Positions 1 through 14,220 of a DNA stretch of 64,000 nucleotides are shown here, one piece after another. Where the stretch lies: assembly GCA_022605955.1 (NCBI GenBank), contig JAKCOZ010000264.1, forward strand, positions 248,001-312,000, read 5' to 3'. Source of the stretch: Rallus limicola (lineage: Eukaryota > Chordata > Aves > Gruiformes > Rallidae). The notes below the pieces were generated by a model. The model was not told the origin of the DNA. It searched no databases and saw nothing but the letters and a program-made list of their open reading frames with translations. A program made the translations under genes and the position numbers. Each line of letters starts with the position of its first letter. Position 1 is the stretch's first letter.

Positions 1-3000
1 ATTTGAAATAGGTGAGGGCAGTTTGTGGAAAATTAGCTTACAGGCCATAGCACGCAGATTTATTTTGTAATGCACTCTCTGGAATACAAAATGAAGTGTA
101 ACAGAAGCCTGAAAATCTTGCAGAGATTACTCTAAGGTTTTGAAAGTCCCCATGCTAATGAATGTTTGCTAAACCCTCTTTTATCTTCTATCTAAATATC
201 TTTACAAAGAATTGGCTTCGCTTATTACTCCTACCACTACTACTGCTGTTGGTAAGTTAGTGAAAGGTATGTTACATTCATCAAGAATTGAAAGGGTTGA
301 ATTCAGGAATAAGTGTAGGTTTACATGGCATGTACTTCAGGATTTACAACACAATTGTCTTTTCAAGAACGGGTCACTTCGCAATGCAACAGTTGTTTCA
401 TTTATCTTGTGCTGAGTTACAATAGAGAGTGGATTCAAAGTTGATTAAAAATTAAACTGTGCTTTATTCAACATAATAGTAAAGTGATGCAGCATAAATT
501 GCACTGGCTTTTCCATTTCTCTCATCACAGTCTGCTCTCCAGTTTCTTTTCACATGCTGATATTCTTAAATGCTGGACAGTTTCTGAGAATTTAAATGTT
601 AAGGATTAGAAGAGATAATTGCTCCCAGGGCTAATGGCTACTATTACATGGAGCATGACTGGAACATTCTTCTGCTTCATTTGGTTCTCTGATATTCCCT
701 TCCTGTACAGTCAGGAGGTCGCCTGCTCTACTCATGTGGTATAAAAATACGGTGAAACTATTTCTTCCTCCATATATTTTGTAGAAATACATGACAGAAA
801 TATATTTGTATTGCATAGAAGTGGCTGGGGTCTCAGCACATGAAAATTCTAGAGTTGGACTTCACATTAATTCATCCCTAATGCTAGAAAGAAATATATT
901 TGCTACAAAAGAAGACCTTCATGTTTTTGTCCTCAGATCAATTCAGAGTGCAATCACAGTTGCTTAAGCTACAGCATGCCATAGATAAGTAAGAATGACA
1001 ATTAAGGCCACTTTCCCACAGCATTAGGTAACCAGTGCAATTTCTCAGATGTAAACTTCTCAGAAGTCCAGCTGACTTCTTTCTGTCCTGCCCTTGCATT
1101 CAGGTTCTTTGATAGTCCTGTTCATTCTAAGTAAAGCACTAGTTGACATTTTCACTCACAACACATGTAAAGGTCTAACTCCAGAGACACCTTGTTACAT
1201 TCTTATCTTCTGGAAATGTGATTGTATTATCTTGAATATGGCTTGTTTGTTCCTTGCCGCCATTTTCCTGAAGTATTGCTAAATATTATCACCAGATCTA
1301 CTGCCTGTACCATCTTGCTACATAAAGCAGCTCCCTGCCAGTGAGAATTTTCATATGCCTTTGATTTTTTTGATTTATTTTTTTTTCATGGTGTGGTATC
1401 TACTTCCAGCTTTCAGAATCCTCTTACTAAACACAGCATTTCACCAGTTTAAGTTTTCTACTTCACATTGTTACTAGGTTTTATAAATTCTAATGGAAAA
1501 TAAAGCTTAACTGATACTAATTTGTTCTTAATGTTTAAGAAGCACCTAACAGTATCTTTTCTTCTTATTACTTTACTCTGTGGTTTTTTATCTCTAGAAA
1601 TCATGCCGCAACACACAGCAATTTCCAGATAGCAAAAGAAGCAGTTAAAATAGATTACATTAAAGCACCCTAAGGTCCCAGAATGTTCATGGTTAGCCCT
1701 ATTTCTACTTCCCCTTTCCCAAGGCCCTGGATTTCAGGTCAGCTGTGCAACAATTTTTAAGGTCAAAACACTTGTTAGCTTATTAAATGGAACCAGCTTT
1801 AAAGTGGAAAGGCCTGCAGATCACCCTTCTTCAGCATAACCTCTGCTAAAAAAATCCCTTATAAAGTCAGAACTTTATAACAGCGTTGAGGAGAAGAGAG
1901 AAAGGAAGAATACATGTGACATTGTGACAGATCCCAGTATCCTCACTTAATGCACACAGTAGCACAATTGTGAAAATCATTGGCAACCGAAGTGTTGGAA
2001 AGCGTAAGTGATGGAATAGAGTAGAATTATATTTGAGTCAGTAGCAAAATGTAGATAGTAAAACAACAAGCAAAACAAAAATCCAACCCCCAAAACAACA
2101 ATGTAGTTCCTTAAACATGCTGTTGTCTCTCACGTGAACATTATTTTGTGTGATTCTCTCTGATGTACTCTATAACTGCAGCATCAGATTTGAGGCTTCT
2201 CTACTTCTCATGCTCTTTGCAATGCAGCTCATTTTCTACACTTTTTTCTTACTGCCCCATGCAGCTTCCCATTGTATGTACAATGAATTATGTTCTGGAC
2301 CAGCCTGTCTTTGTCTGGCCTCTGGGGCTCTCTTGGATGGGCTTATTCTGCACCATGCTTAGCCTTCTCAGTCACTTTGACTTGTTTCTTTTACAGCTTA
2401 GTAACCTGTGCCATTTGGAAGGATTTCTCTCATTTATTTGGAGGTATCTGCATAGGAATAAGGTCAGGCATAGAATATTATTTATTTTTTGTATATTTTT
2501 ATGATTTTGTATGTGGGCCATGGCTTTCCATCTGCTTAATGATTCAATTTTTCTTCCAAAGGAAGAAAGGAATTAATATAAGGAATTATTTCTTTTATCA
2601 TCTTGTTTAGGATCATCATATTCAGGAAGTCTTTGGCACTGATTATGGTGACTATGCAGAATTTGTGCTGTTCATTTCTTGGCCCTTCTTCTTTCCTCCT
2701 TTTGAATAGTAAAGTCTTGGTTTCTTTTTCTCCATCCGGTTTTCCCCCTTAATTTGTTCTGTGTAACAGGTCAGTTCTTTATTGTACCTTTTTAATCAGA
2801 TGATTGAAAAATCAGCTTTGTTAGTGACCATTCTTTATTTCCCTTTGACTGGTCTGGATTTAATTCCAAATAGCAAGGGGTGTATTTTGAAGTCATCAAT
2901 CTCCTCATTATTCCTTCTGTTTTACGTGACATGGTCAAGGCCACACACAGTCACTAAGCACCTGCCCTCATCAAACTGTTATCACTGGGTAAAAACTGCC

Positions 3001-6000
3001 TCATTGTACGTTTTGTCTTGCAAAATAATGTGGATTCCAACCACTCTGGGTACCACAGCATGCAGACATTAGGTAACATATCCCAATTCTGGCCACAGGA
3101 GGGATAGTGATTTATGGTAAAGGAGACGTTTACATCAGGGAGCTGGTATTGGGCACAAATGCTGAGACTTACCCAACCAAGGAACAATAAAGAATGAGAC
3201 AGGACAAGGAGGGAAAGGAGAACAGAAAAAGTAAGGTTTGAAAAAAAGAACAGAAATGGTGGAAAGAGTCAGGAGAGCTATGTGAGACAAACTTATCTGG
3301 TCTTTTAAGTCCCCAGAAGAGGAGAATGGGTTTCCCTAAAATAGTCTTCAGGTTGGAGTCTGTCAGTTCTGGAACTACACTAAAGAAACTAAACTTATAG
3401 GAATTTATTTTTAAGCTCTCCAAACCACAATAACCTTCCAAAATTAATAAGCATATGTTCACATTTGAAAGCTTCCTAAATAGTTCTCTGCCCAGGATAA
3501 CTTAAACTACAGCACTATAAATCAGAATTTGCAACGAGATCTGTGAATAGAAGTAACAGCGGAAGACAGCATATACTGCATGGAGTGCTGCCATCTTTTG
3601 GTTATAACAGATTAGGATTGCTACAAGAGAGCTCTAAATACGTTACAGCAAGATTAATACAATCTGAAAGCATAATATGTGAGCCAAGTATTATTAAATA
3701 CAATTACCATTATTACTAAAATGACTAAATTTTGTATTAAGGACTCACTCTGAAATGTAAGATCGCTACTTAAAATAACAGTTCATTTCATTTAGCCTCT
3801 CATTTTATTTATTTTTTTAAACCTTTTGCTCCTTTTGATCTGGATAAGGAGAGCAGTGAAGGATTTCTTCTCATTTTGTTGCAGGGGAAGTTAAAATACC
3901 ATTTAAAGCACATAGGAGATTACACTAGTTAATCATCTCTGCAAGTCCCTCTATTAAAACCAGCAGATTGAAAGATAATATTGTAGTACCCATATCATAA
4001 GGAGGCCTAATTTTACTTAGATAATATGCTTTTTTTTTCAAGATTTTAAAAACTAGAATCTCTCTTTAAAATACGGCATATGTTTTGCTGTTATATTTAG
4101 AGATATTAGACATTTCCATTGTCCCATAGCTGAACAGGAGGCAGATATTTCCAGATGTCTTTTATGGTAAACAATAGTGATTGCATTTGTTAGTAGTAAT
4201 TAAAAAAAATAACCACCATTTTAAAGATTTCCAGCAGTTTGGTTTTACCTTTTTGTCCGTTTCCCCCCCTCTCCATATAAGGATGCAAAATATTTTTATT
4301 TCTGTGCATAATTCACTGAAATTTATGGCATACCCAGATTCCATCCTCATTGGAGACATGTCTGCACAAGTGACTATTGTATAGTTACTTTTCTTTTATA
4401 TAATTTCCACAGATGACAAACTGTATACATACAACATTTGTTTAGCTTTAGTAGAGCTTAGAAGTGGATGGGATGTTTTTGTTTTGAAGTGAGCCATCAG
4501 TACTTGAGCAGAGAATTCTTATTTTGATTTTTCTTTCATTATTTAATGTTTCTTTACATTTAAGTTTAAGATTCTGGATTCATGGTAAATAGTCAAAGTT
4601 TGAAAGTGTGACTTGAAAGGCAGAAATGTCAATAGCCAAATAAGAGTTAAAACATGATTATTTTCTCTGAAGACATTTGAATATTCAGGTTTATAAGTTT
4701 AAGATTTTAATCAATCGGAGGGGTATTTATTTTCCCTCAGAGTTCTTTGCTTTTTTACTGTAGACTGACAGCTACAATGGGAAAAAAAAAGGCACAAAGA
4801 AAAAAAGCTAAACCCTAAACCCATTGTCTGCTCTAGTGACTTTTTGTGGTGTTTTCTGTGCAAAGAAGGTGTTTACTGTGCCTAATACTGATATTTCTCA
4901 CTTACTCAAAGTGGTTTATAAAGCTATTAAGAAAACCAGTGGAACATCATCTTGGCTCAGGCTGTTTCTTCGATGCATTTTTCAAGTTCCTCACTGATTT
5001 AGATTTCTTTCTCTTATATGAGTGTGTTTTCTTGGTGCAAAGACTTTGCCATTCACTCTTCCATATTGTGCATGTTTTGTCATTTTCTGGTTCTGCTGAT
5101 GCAGTGATATGTTTTCTGTCAAAGGCAGTTTGCAAGCACATTACCCTGCTTGACAGGAACAGCCAGCTACAAGGATTTCCTGAGCAGAAACTTCCCAATG
5201 CAGCCTGTGAGATTTCTCATCTCCCAACTACATTAATTACATTATCTCTCTGGAAGAACATTCTAAATGAAATCATTCAGTGAAAGTCTTACACACAGTC
5301 CAGCTGCCTGGACTTCTCTAATACTTCTGTCATCTATTAATAATTCACAGGAAGCCAACTTGTAGACTGCATACCCATTTTCTGCTCTCTCAATATCTGC
5401 CAGTCACGGGTAAGAAAAGATTTTCAACCTGGCAGCTCTGGGGAGATAGAAGTTTACCAATTTCAAGTCTTCAAAAAATCTCAGGTCCAGCTTTAATAGA
5501 AAATAAAATTGGCTTTAAAAAAAAAAACCATGTACTTTAAAATAGATTTCTAAAATATTTTAGCTCTTTTTATTTATTTTGAAGTTTCACAAGCTTTATT
5601 ATAACAAAGTTGACAATAGTTTTACTTTGAAAGCAGATAAAAATGTGATTTTTACATAGTCACGCATCCCTGGAAGGTCAAGCTTTCAGAAGAGGAGATA
5701 AGAAAAACCATGAGAGCTGGAACGAAGTCATAAGAATTAACAACATTGATGCAGAAAGTTTCTTGACTTAAAAAGACAGAGCCATCTATTAGAACAGAAT
5801 AATGTAATTCTTCCCATAAGCTAAAAAGATCATATGTATTGCTGCCCTCAATAGTTAAATAATATAGATGAAATTTCATATATACAAATCTGAAGCTATA
5901 CTGGACAGGACTGGTTATTTTGTTTTATACATGTTTTCTTTGCACATTAATGCTATGAGGAAAAAAATAATTATGTCATCATTAGTTGTATCATTCCAGT

Positions 6001-6269
6001 CAAAAGACAAAAAGGCTAAACTCAGGTGTGGTGTAATTGCATTTGTACTTACACTAGTTACAGATTTGGCTCATTATTTGTATTTTCATTTTGTGTCAAG
6101 TGGCAAAAATACTTTTTGACCTTGTGATCAAAGGGAAAAATACCAACAGTTTCCCTTTGAAAGAGGAATGGGACATGCAACTCTCAGAGTTATCTTTTTT
6201 TATAGTTGCATCCTACAAACTTTGATTATAATAATGGGATTTTTGACTGAAGATTATAGTAATGGACCA
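1..6269. other. AT-rich intergenic DNA, no gene recognised
   Basis: Reading frames here are short, low in complexity and often start at non-ATG codons. The longest (4846-5283, plus) begins at GTG and resembles nothing I know. I see A/T homopolymers (for example around 1376-1387, 4784-4804 and 5517-5527), one perfect YY1-type motif (1256-1266) and one weak CTCF-like motif (3587-3601). There is no splice-site and polyadenylation arrangement that would make a gene. It is probably part of the gene desert downstream of NDUFA4. Confidence 0.6.
1256..1266 (-). promoter_or_regulatory. YY1-type binding motif
   Basis: The plus strand reads gccgccatttt, the reverse complement of the YY1 consensus AAAATGGCGGC. 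It is notable for retaining a CpG in AT-rich DNA. A single motif match has little weight, and occupancy cannot be judged from sequence. Confidence 0.25.
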
Positions 6270-6362
6270 ATCACAGACCTAATTTAGCTTTAAATTGATA
6301 CAACTCCATTGAAAACAATTCATTGTATCTATTTACACTAGAACTGATTTTGGCTCATTTCC
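6270..6362. repeat. Probable ancient amniote interspersed repeat remnant
   Basis: The phrases attgatacaactccattga and, further on, tttacactag resemble an old repeat common in turtle, crocodile and bird genomes. That repeat has an 'ACTCCATTGA...CAATGGAGT...TTTACACC' layout. The copy is heavily diverged. The assignment comes from memory of the family's look; a RepeatMasker run would settle it. Confidence 0.35.
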
Positions 6363-9300
6363 TTTGAGAGACTGTATTTCCCTACGGTTATTAGAATCGT
6401 GTCTCCCAAAGGTAGAGACATTATCATATTATTTGCACAAAGGAACAACATCAAATGCTGCATACATAAGGATGGAAAAGTGCTTCAAAAGAGCTTCATG
6501 GTTCTTTCTTTAAGGACTCGGAGGAAGAAAGCATGCAACTGTGACCTTATATTCCAGTTTCTATGGGATGCTCTATTGAATGGAGAGTCACAGATTCCAC
6601 TTTGCACATTTTCTCTCTGCTTCGCGTACTCAGCTAACATCTCTCCACAAATCCTCATTTAAAACAGCTCAAGAGTAAAAGACGATAGCACCTGCAATCA
6701 TAGTAGTACTTCAACATGTTCTTAAAATTGCTACAGGAAAAAAAATATGTTGGTGACTTTTAGAAAAAAACACAGTGTTTACTGTTACCATCGTGTCACT
6801 GTAGGTAATCTTGAACTTGTCTTGTTAATCTTTTTCTCTCTTCTTCAATGTCATGTTGCAGGTATTGTTCTCCTGTTTCCTATGGAGCTGAAATGAATAA
6901 AACTCACAAAAGAGACATCATTACTGAGAGTAAGAGTGAAAATGCAGCAATAATAGGAGTAATAAAAGGTGAAATTCAGTCCAGAGTAAACATAAGTAAC
7001 TTTTTGTAGTATTCCTGAGGATAGAATTGAAGAAGACTCATTCTGAGGCTTGACAGGATGAACTTACTAACAAATATCACCCTTTAGTGCCTCAATGCTT
7101 TTACTAGATAGTCTGAGAACCAACACTGTTGGTGTTTGAATTAGTGAGCCGTTACTACATACACAGCAGTCTTTACTGCTTTGGACTCTGGAATAGGAAG
7201 TTTAATATCAATTTAAAGTTACAATTTAAATACATTCAAGTATTACGAGACTTGTATTTAGACATGTTGTCTGCCCCCCAAATACTCTTTAAGTGAGCTT
7301 TATACTCTTTGATGCATCCCCTTCAGAATATAAGGTCAGATTTCTGTGTTTTCTTTCCCTCGAAAGTAAGAGTTTCTACTTCAGAGGTCACATGCATGTT
7401 CATCAGACATTTGGAAAATAAAGTCCTGAGATTATTTGCCAAATACTTTTAAAGGATATTTTCAAATTATTTATTAGGTAGGGTTTTAAGATTGGGAGGG
7501 GGAGGGTTGTTGAGGAGGGGAAAAAAGATCATTAGCATAACTATGTATAGTTCATAACCTACTTTAGGCACTGTTGCATTTCATAGTATAAAGAACAACT
7601 CAAGTAAAGACTATTTACATACTCTTTCAAACAATTTTTCACCTCTTCCTTTTTAAAATTTTACTATACATAAAAGTAATTTTTCTCAAGGTACAGGTCA
7701 CGACACCTGCATACTGGGCTGGTTGACTAAGAATAAGTGGACAGTTTTTGCATTAAGAGTCACTATTGATGGAATTAAGAAGGGTCCTGTGCTCCTCAGA
7801 AGATTCATAAATTATGGTGAACAAATGGTGAAATGGTTTGACAATGACATAAAATAGACTAACTAACCAACCCAGTCCAGTGAGGACACAGGCTGACAGT
7901 GGTGATCATTTTGTACTCTATTGCTTTCTATCTAGTTTTATCCTGTGAAATCTGAAATACAAATTTACTTCATGTTAACCCTCATGAATTGCATCAGGTC
8001 TAGTTCTTTTTTCAAGTCTCCGAAATCTTAATGAACGTAAATACCAATGACTTCACTATAGCAGTATTCAACGCTTTATTGAGTATTATTAGAAAATCAT
8101 ATAGAACCTCAATCAAAGAATGAACCAGTAGGACAACAGAAAATTTCTCATTCTGCTAAGAATGACCATTTATTCCTGTTCTTTCCTGTCAACAACATCA
8201 GAATAATTTCTCCTTTCATCTGATGTTATCAAACATAATGAATGTCTACATGGGGTCTTTTCGGTTTTATTTTCTCTCTCTTCTCTCTCCAACTTCTAAA
8301 TTGACCTGAATAATTTAATATACCTCATTCACTTTCTCTGTAAGATATTATTATATTTTCTACTAATTTCTATATTTTCTCCTCTTTCCAAGAGATTAAT
8401 ATCTCCCATTTTGAAATCAGCAACAAAAGCTTCTGTCTGCGTAGGAGTAAAGGCAACAGGCTACATAGGTTGTATGTAGATGACATAATACAGTGCACTA
8501 ACTACAACCAAGAGAGAAAATTGGCTACTGCCAAAGTTGGTTCTATGTTGTTCATCCACTGTGCTGTGTTATGTAAATCCAAGTATGACCCATGAACTCT
8601 TGGGAAATGATCTGATGCTACACTTTCTATTGCCATGTTAATATTCCCACTTAAAATACCAGCACCTGCTGGCCATGTAGACATATTAGTTCATGTTAAA
8701 TTAAATTATATTTTGTGAAGTGAAAGCTTTACCATGCTGTATTTCTTTCTTTTGTAAGACAAAATAAATTAAGTCAATTTATTTAAGTCCTTAACTAAGC
8801 AGAGGCTAACAAATATTAGAGATAGAGCTTTAGAAATAATCATTTTTTCTACTTAGATTCTGAAATGTTTCATGTCTTTTGAATCTCTCCCTACCTGTGT
8901 CTCTTTTTTCTCCCTTTATCTGATTATTCATAAAGTATATCTAGTAAAATATAGATCCAGAACATTTATACCCGTGTATATTTACATTTCTCCTTTAATT
9001 TATCAACACTGACCTATTGTATAGATGGCTGTTAAATAGATCAGAGCCTTTTCTACCAGTGCCTTCTTTTCCTTTGTTTCTGATTTTGGATGTTTTGAAT
9101 GGCTATGCAATTTCCTTTGCTATATTAAAACTAGCCCTTTTCTTGCTAGCACAACCAAACAAAGGACAGTACAAGGGCATAGAAACCATCGCGAAATGCC
9201 TTTTATTTCACAGCTCTTTTCATCTGCTCAACAAATAACAGAAACCATGGTTAATCATTGCATACTTCTGGTTCCCTGGGCACTCATGGAGCTCTCCATA

Positions 9301-10170
9301 TGGTCTGTTCAAAATGGAGGTACTTGCATATATCAGATCTAAATTATGCAAAGAAATATGATCATATAGTGGAACAGAGTAATAATAGAAAAGATACCTG
9401 CTCAACAAAAACAGAAACCTAGCTAATAATCACTACATTTCCATCTCCCAAGGTAGGAGAACATTGTACTAAATACATAAATCTCCATTCTGACATGAAT
9501 TTCATAATCTTTAAAACATATTCGCTCTTGAGGTTTAAATATTGTTCCTTCATGCAAGAAACCCAGTAGCACAATGAATAATTATTTTGTTTTCTTAATT
9601 CCTTTCTTTTTGTCTTTTTCACCTTGATACAGCCAAGCTCCTCTAAGTCCTTTTCTTTTTCTTTACCATTTATTTTGCTTCCTATCCTTATTAGTATTTT
9701 CTTCATCCTTTATTATTTTACCACTTGATTTTAATTAGCATCCCCTAAGATAAGTGATCTTTCTAAGCAATTACAGTATAGGATTATTTTCTACAGAGAA
9801 ATGTTCAAAATAATTTTGTTCATGTGCTACAGGCATCACACTGAATAACCTATGGAAAAGGTTACAGACACATGTCGCCAGTAAGCAAAAGTGGTTTTGA
9901 TTAAACTTTTTTGCTCCAGCAGGTTTTGAGATGGTACATTAGTATTATGAAGCAGGGGTACTATTAAGCAAGGCAGGCAGGCCAGAGCAAATAAATCAGT
10001 CCGTTCCTATTTGGCAGTAGTAGGCCAGACTCTCAGCTGGTCTAAACTAGCTTCAGAAAGGTGATCAGATCACTTACAACTACATATCTGGGTACCAGGT
10101 ATTGCTATCAAGGGCAAATAATAGATGGAATAACTGCTGGAGGTGATCCATTATTCAAAAAATAAATCTT
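6363..10170. other. AT-rich intergenic DNA, no gene recognised
   Basis: No frame shows recognisable protein similarity. Visible features are a G-run cluster at 7494-7520 and pyrimidine-rich stretches near 8265-8290. No CR1 3' end, LTR or CpG pocket was seen. Confidence 0.6.
7494..7520 (+). other. Potential G-quadruplex tract
   Basis: Four runs of three to five G lie close together (ggg-a-ggggg-a-ggg, then a 10-base spacer and gggg). A further ggg lies just upstream at 7481-7483. This fits the loose G-quadruplex pattern with one long loop. Confidence 0.35.
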
Positions 10171-10247
10171 CACACACAAACACACACACTCACACACACT
10201 CACATACACACACTTTCCCCCTCACCCCCCCCCCCCCCCCCCCCCCC
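10171..10247 (+). repeat. Compound microsatellite: (CA)n then poly-C of 23
   Basis: An imperfect CA/CT array (10171-10213) leads through a short C/T linker into 23 uninterrupted C residues (10225-10247), followed by six A residues. Poly-C this long is rare in vertebrate DNA. On the minus strand it is a G23 tract able to form quadruplexes, and its length in an assembly is error-prone. Confidence 0.9.
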
Positions 10248-10515
10248 AAAAAAGGTGACATGTTAAAGAATATTCTGACTGAAAATTCAGAAACCAAGAA
10301 ATGCCAAAACTAAGTTTCCTTGTTAATTCATCCCATACATGTTGTGGGCCTAAGCCTTATCCTGATAACTGTCACTGCCTACTTCAGTTAGAAGACACTT
10401 AGTAGGCTAAAGATGTACAGGAGAAGAATGTGTGCCTTAATTTGAGAAGTAGAATAAATGGTGTTTTACTACTGACAGGGAGAAAATAAGGAAATAAATA
10501 ACAAGGTTTCTTTGT

Positions 10516-10633
10516 TAAGGTTAAGTTGGATGGGGCTTTGGACAACCTGGTCTAGTGAAGGGTGCCCCTGCTCATGGCAGGACTTTGGAACTAGGTGGTC
10601 TTTGAGGTCACCAAACCATTCTGTGATTCCATA
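10516..10633 (+). mobile_element. CR1 LINE fragment, 3' end, 5'-truncated
   Basis: The sequence follows the CR1 3' untranslated end: ttggatggggctttgg, then caacctggtctagtg, then catggcagga, ending in the typical attc-type tail (ctgtgattccata). It is in sense orientation. About ten bases appear missing in the ggtcaccaaacc stretch compared with the usual 'ggtcccttccaacc' form. No coding part remains. This is the usual 5'-truncated state of CR1 copies. Confidence 0.9.
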
Positions 10634-13600
10634 ACTCTCTTCTTGGATTCAGGTTTTGATTCCTGTAGCTTGTAACTGACTCATTACTTGCCTATTAGCA
10701 CATTTAACAAAGTTCAGGAGATCAGATAAAAATTACTATCAAGAAAGTTTGGAAGAGCGAGCTAGTTAAAAACTTTGGGGAGCTATGGGAGTGATGTGAA
10801 ATGAAGGTGATTTAGAAGAAAAAAATCCACAGTCTGAGAGACTAGTATTGCTTGGACCACAGCAAGAGATCCCAAATCATCCATGTAATAATCATTTAGG
10901 TAATGACTAGTCTTGCGAGATCCCTCTTCACCACTAAATAAATTTTTTCCTTGACAGCTACACTATAGTGTTTCTCCAAGGCAAAAGGGCTTCATTTTCC
11001 TCTAGAGGTAGCAGAGAGCATGGGCTATTACACATAATCTGAAATTAGCTAGCTGCATACTATTTTTCCATGGGACCTAAGCCTAACTCAGCGGGTAAGA
11101 TGGGCAGTTACCTGGACATGAACCAGAGTTGTGCAGTGGGAAGAAGAAAAAGTAGGTGAACACGGCTAAAGCTTGTGCCAAACCCAGCAGATCAGCTGGT
11201 GCTTTGAGATGTAAAGGTCCAGAATGAGCAAGGAGTTTAATAGTAGTTCTACAACTACAAACTTACAGTTCCATACCTCCTTTACTCTGACAAAGCAAAT
11301 GCCAGATCTGGCTGCCAACAAAATTCCTTCTGATACATTTTGAAGATGATATATATGAGTTTCAAGAGGGCAGATTCTGCTGACATGCCAGAATCAGCAA
11401 GGTTAGCCTGAGCCACCTTCATGAGTGGGTTAGGCCAACCTTGTACTTGCGACAAGGCAAATTCTCTGTGCTTCATTCCTGTAGGTTTGCAGGGAGGTGC
11501 AAATCACCTGCTGAGTAGTAATAATAATTTATACTCCTCTACAGACCTGCAAGAACTAGGAAGGAAGTTTCTGAAATATTTCTTAATTTAGTTCTCATGT
11601 TGCTAGTGTAGAAAAGATATACTAAATTTTGTATATGTTTTTCAATATTTATAGAGTTGCTTTTGTTCTTAAAACTCTAATTTACAAAAAAAAACCCAGA
11701 CTTTTTTTTTTTTTTTTAATGTTAATTTCTTACTTGAAGCTCTAAAACATAGTCTGATTTTTTTTTTTTTCATAACCAGACTTTCTCACTAATGGAAGAC
11801 ACCAACTATCTGAGGTGATCTGAGCCCTTATCTAAACTAGCACCATTATTCAGGACAGACCCAAGTAAACGTGTTTTTTTCTTAGACAGCTTTCAATGTG
11901 AAACTGTTCTTGGTATTTCCAGATAAAAATATACCTAATTGTATGATTTAATGCATTGATTGGGGGCTGATGATGTACAGGAGCTAGAATCAGTTCTGAA
12001 ACACTCTCTCAGTATCCCCTCTTCTGCTAGGTAAGGGAAGCCAGGCCTGTATTTCTTCTATTCTGGATATATCCTGCAGTTCATTCTCTTAACAGAAAAC
12101 TGTATGGCCTTGCCATGCAGATTCAGTTCTCTGGAATACACTTTCATCAGCTACACCTGTATAATGTGTCCCCTGTTTAATGCATCCAAATAATTTTGTA
12201 CATATTTAATTTTAAGCTTAATTGTCACCAGCACTAAACACAAGTAAGACAATTCAGCCAAGATGTTAATACAACAACTCTAAGCATGCAGGGGACTTAA
12301 ACAGTTCTTACTTTCCATCTGGATTTGGTTCTGCAGCATTTAAATGAAGATTTGAATTACATGTCCTGTACTTGGTACAATGTACCTTCTCCACACCCCC
12401 GCTCCCTTGGGAAGTGTGGGTGAAACTTTAATTTCAGTTAGATGAAACTTCACTCTTATGACCATCACAATAATATTGCCACATTCTTCTGGTCCTAAGA
12501 GTAACACATAAAGAAAAAGCCTGCCTGCTCTGCTGCTAGTTCTACCATCTATAGTATTACTGGACTCTGCTAAAGGGAATTAGTTCTCTAGGACAAAGGA
12601 TCATAATTTAGCTTAGCCAGGAGCTAGACCTTTGCCTTTTAAAAATGTCTAATTCATCTTAATCCAGTACTTTGTAAATATTTCCCTTCCAATATCATAG
12701 TTTGATTGCTGATATATATCAGGCCTATATTCTCATGAGCATCTGTGCACAACACACGCATGTGCACACACACACAAGTCCTTCATAATAGAAACAAGAA
12801 TGTAGGAAAGGAACAGAAAGAGACAAGCTGTAGCTGAAACCCTCTTACAATACTGTCTTTCCTCTCATCTTCCTTCCCAAATCTCTACCTGTTTGAGAGG
12901 TTGGGTGCTTCTCAGGCATTTTAAGAAGTTACTTCTTTTTTCTTTTCTAAAAACTTCCTATATGTAGTTTGGTTTTATATTGTTAGCTACAACATGGCTA
13001 ACAAATGTATGTTGTTTTCTACCTGCCTTTAAGCCTATGACACTATTTTAGGGCACCAGATGTTTTGCTGCATGAAAATAGTTTCAGAAGGTTGTTGATT
13101 TCCTAGCTACTCTCTGCATTTTGCTTCAAAGTTCTGAACTGGACATGGCAATACTCAAAAATCAGCACAGAGCGGAATTCATTAGAGATATGCTGATGTG
13201 CACTGACTTGGACCATGACTGCTGTAAAATGACCAGGAATACATTTTAACCACAAATTTATTTAGAAAGTGTTTTAACGCCGATCACTTTTAATATTTCA
13301 CTAATAACGCAGGGAAAAGAAGCCTAAGCTTTAAGACAGGCTATGGGTAGGTGCGGAGAAAATACAAAGAACTGACACAAGGTGAAAAAACTCAGGCATG
13401 TGGAGCCATACGGAGGATGGCCTAGATAAGAAAAAGAGAAAAATTCAGAGCAATTAGTTGTGAAGCTCTGGGAGAACAGCATGGATATGAATTTATGAAT
13501 GTTGCTTGTCTCAATCTCAATTTGGATTCAATTTATCCCTTATCCCCTTCTCTTCTTACTTGCTTTAGTAGTGCAGAATAATAAAAAGAAATAAATCTTC

Positions 13601-14108
13601 CTACTCTTTTTCTATTTTGAATAGGAATTAATCAAATCGACTGCTTGTTCTGCATAATATATTTTGTTGTGACTGTACTTTCGCCAACACATCCAGATTT
13701 GATGCACTACGTGATTACTGTTTCTATGAATCTCAGACACCTAATCATTTCTTTTCTTAAATGTAGTGAAAAGAGGTACAATTCACCTAGACTCCTAAGA
13801 AAGTATGTAAACTTATGCACGTTTGGTGTGATGCTTCGCTATTGTACATACACACCTGTGTACATACAGTGAGCTGCTTCACTGGGAAAGGGACCTGAAA
13901 CTTCTTGTACTGTTAAATGGATGTCAGGGTAAGCTTTGGTTGAGCTGTATTTGAGAGAGATGTCAAAACTTGCATTTGTGTTGTCAAAACGTTCCAGTGA
14001 ATGACTGCCTGCCCTAAGTAGATTGCAATTTTTCATATTGGCTTAACAAACCCAATACTGATTGGAAAAAAATGAAAATCTATACAGATTTGTATTAAAA
14101 CAATTGAA
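10634..14108. other. Intergenic DNA, no gene recognised
   Basis: It holds T homopolymers at about 11701-11718 and 11758-11770 and a short CA run at 12762-12777. No frame shows recognisable similarity and no complete splice or polyadenylation arrangement is visible. Confidence 0.55.
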
Positions 14109-14220
14109 TCAGTTTAAATTCATGATCTTTGACATTTCCATCATGAGTTTTGGCAATGTAAACATCAGTTTAAATTCATGATCTTTGACATTTCCATCAT
14201 GAGTTTTGGCAATGTAAACA
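14109..14220 (+). repeat. Perfect 56-bp tandem duplication
   Basis: Two adjacent 56-base units (14109-14164 and 14165-14220) are identical by eye, both beginning tcagtttaaattcatgatc. The match ends where the second unit runs into tgacaaaag. Perfect identity in otherwise unconstrained DNA suggests a recent duplication, or a collapsed or expanded assembly artefact. The unit shows no motif or coding sense that I recognise. Confidence 0.95.

Noticed and set aside
3587..3601. CTCF-like motif CCAAAAGATGGCAGC on the minus strand
   Set aside because: Two core positions deviate and there is no CpG or supporting context, so it was not listed as a site.
4846..5283. 145-codon plus-strand ORF
   Set aside because: It starts at GTG, is rich in F/L/C as expected from T-rich DNA, has no recognisable motif, and lacks splice or polyadenylation context.
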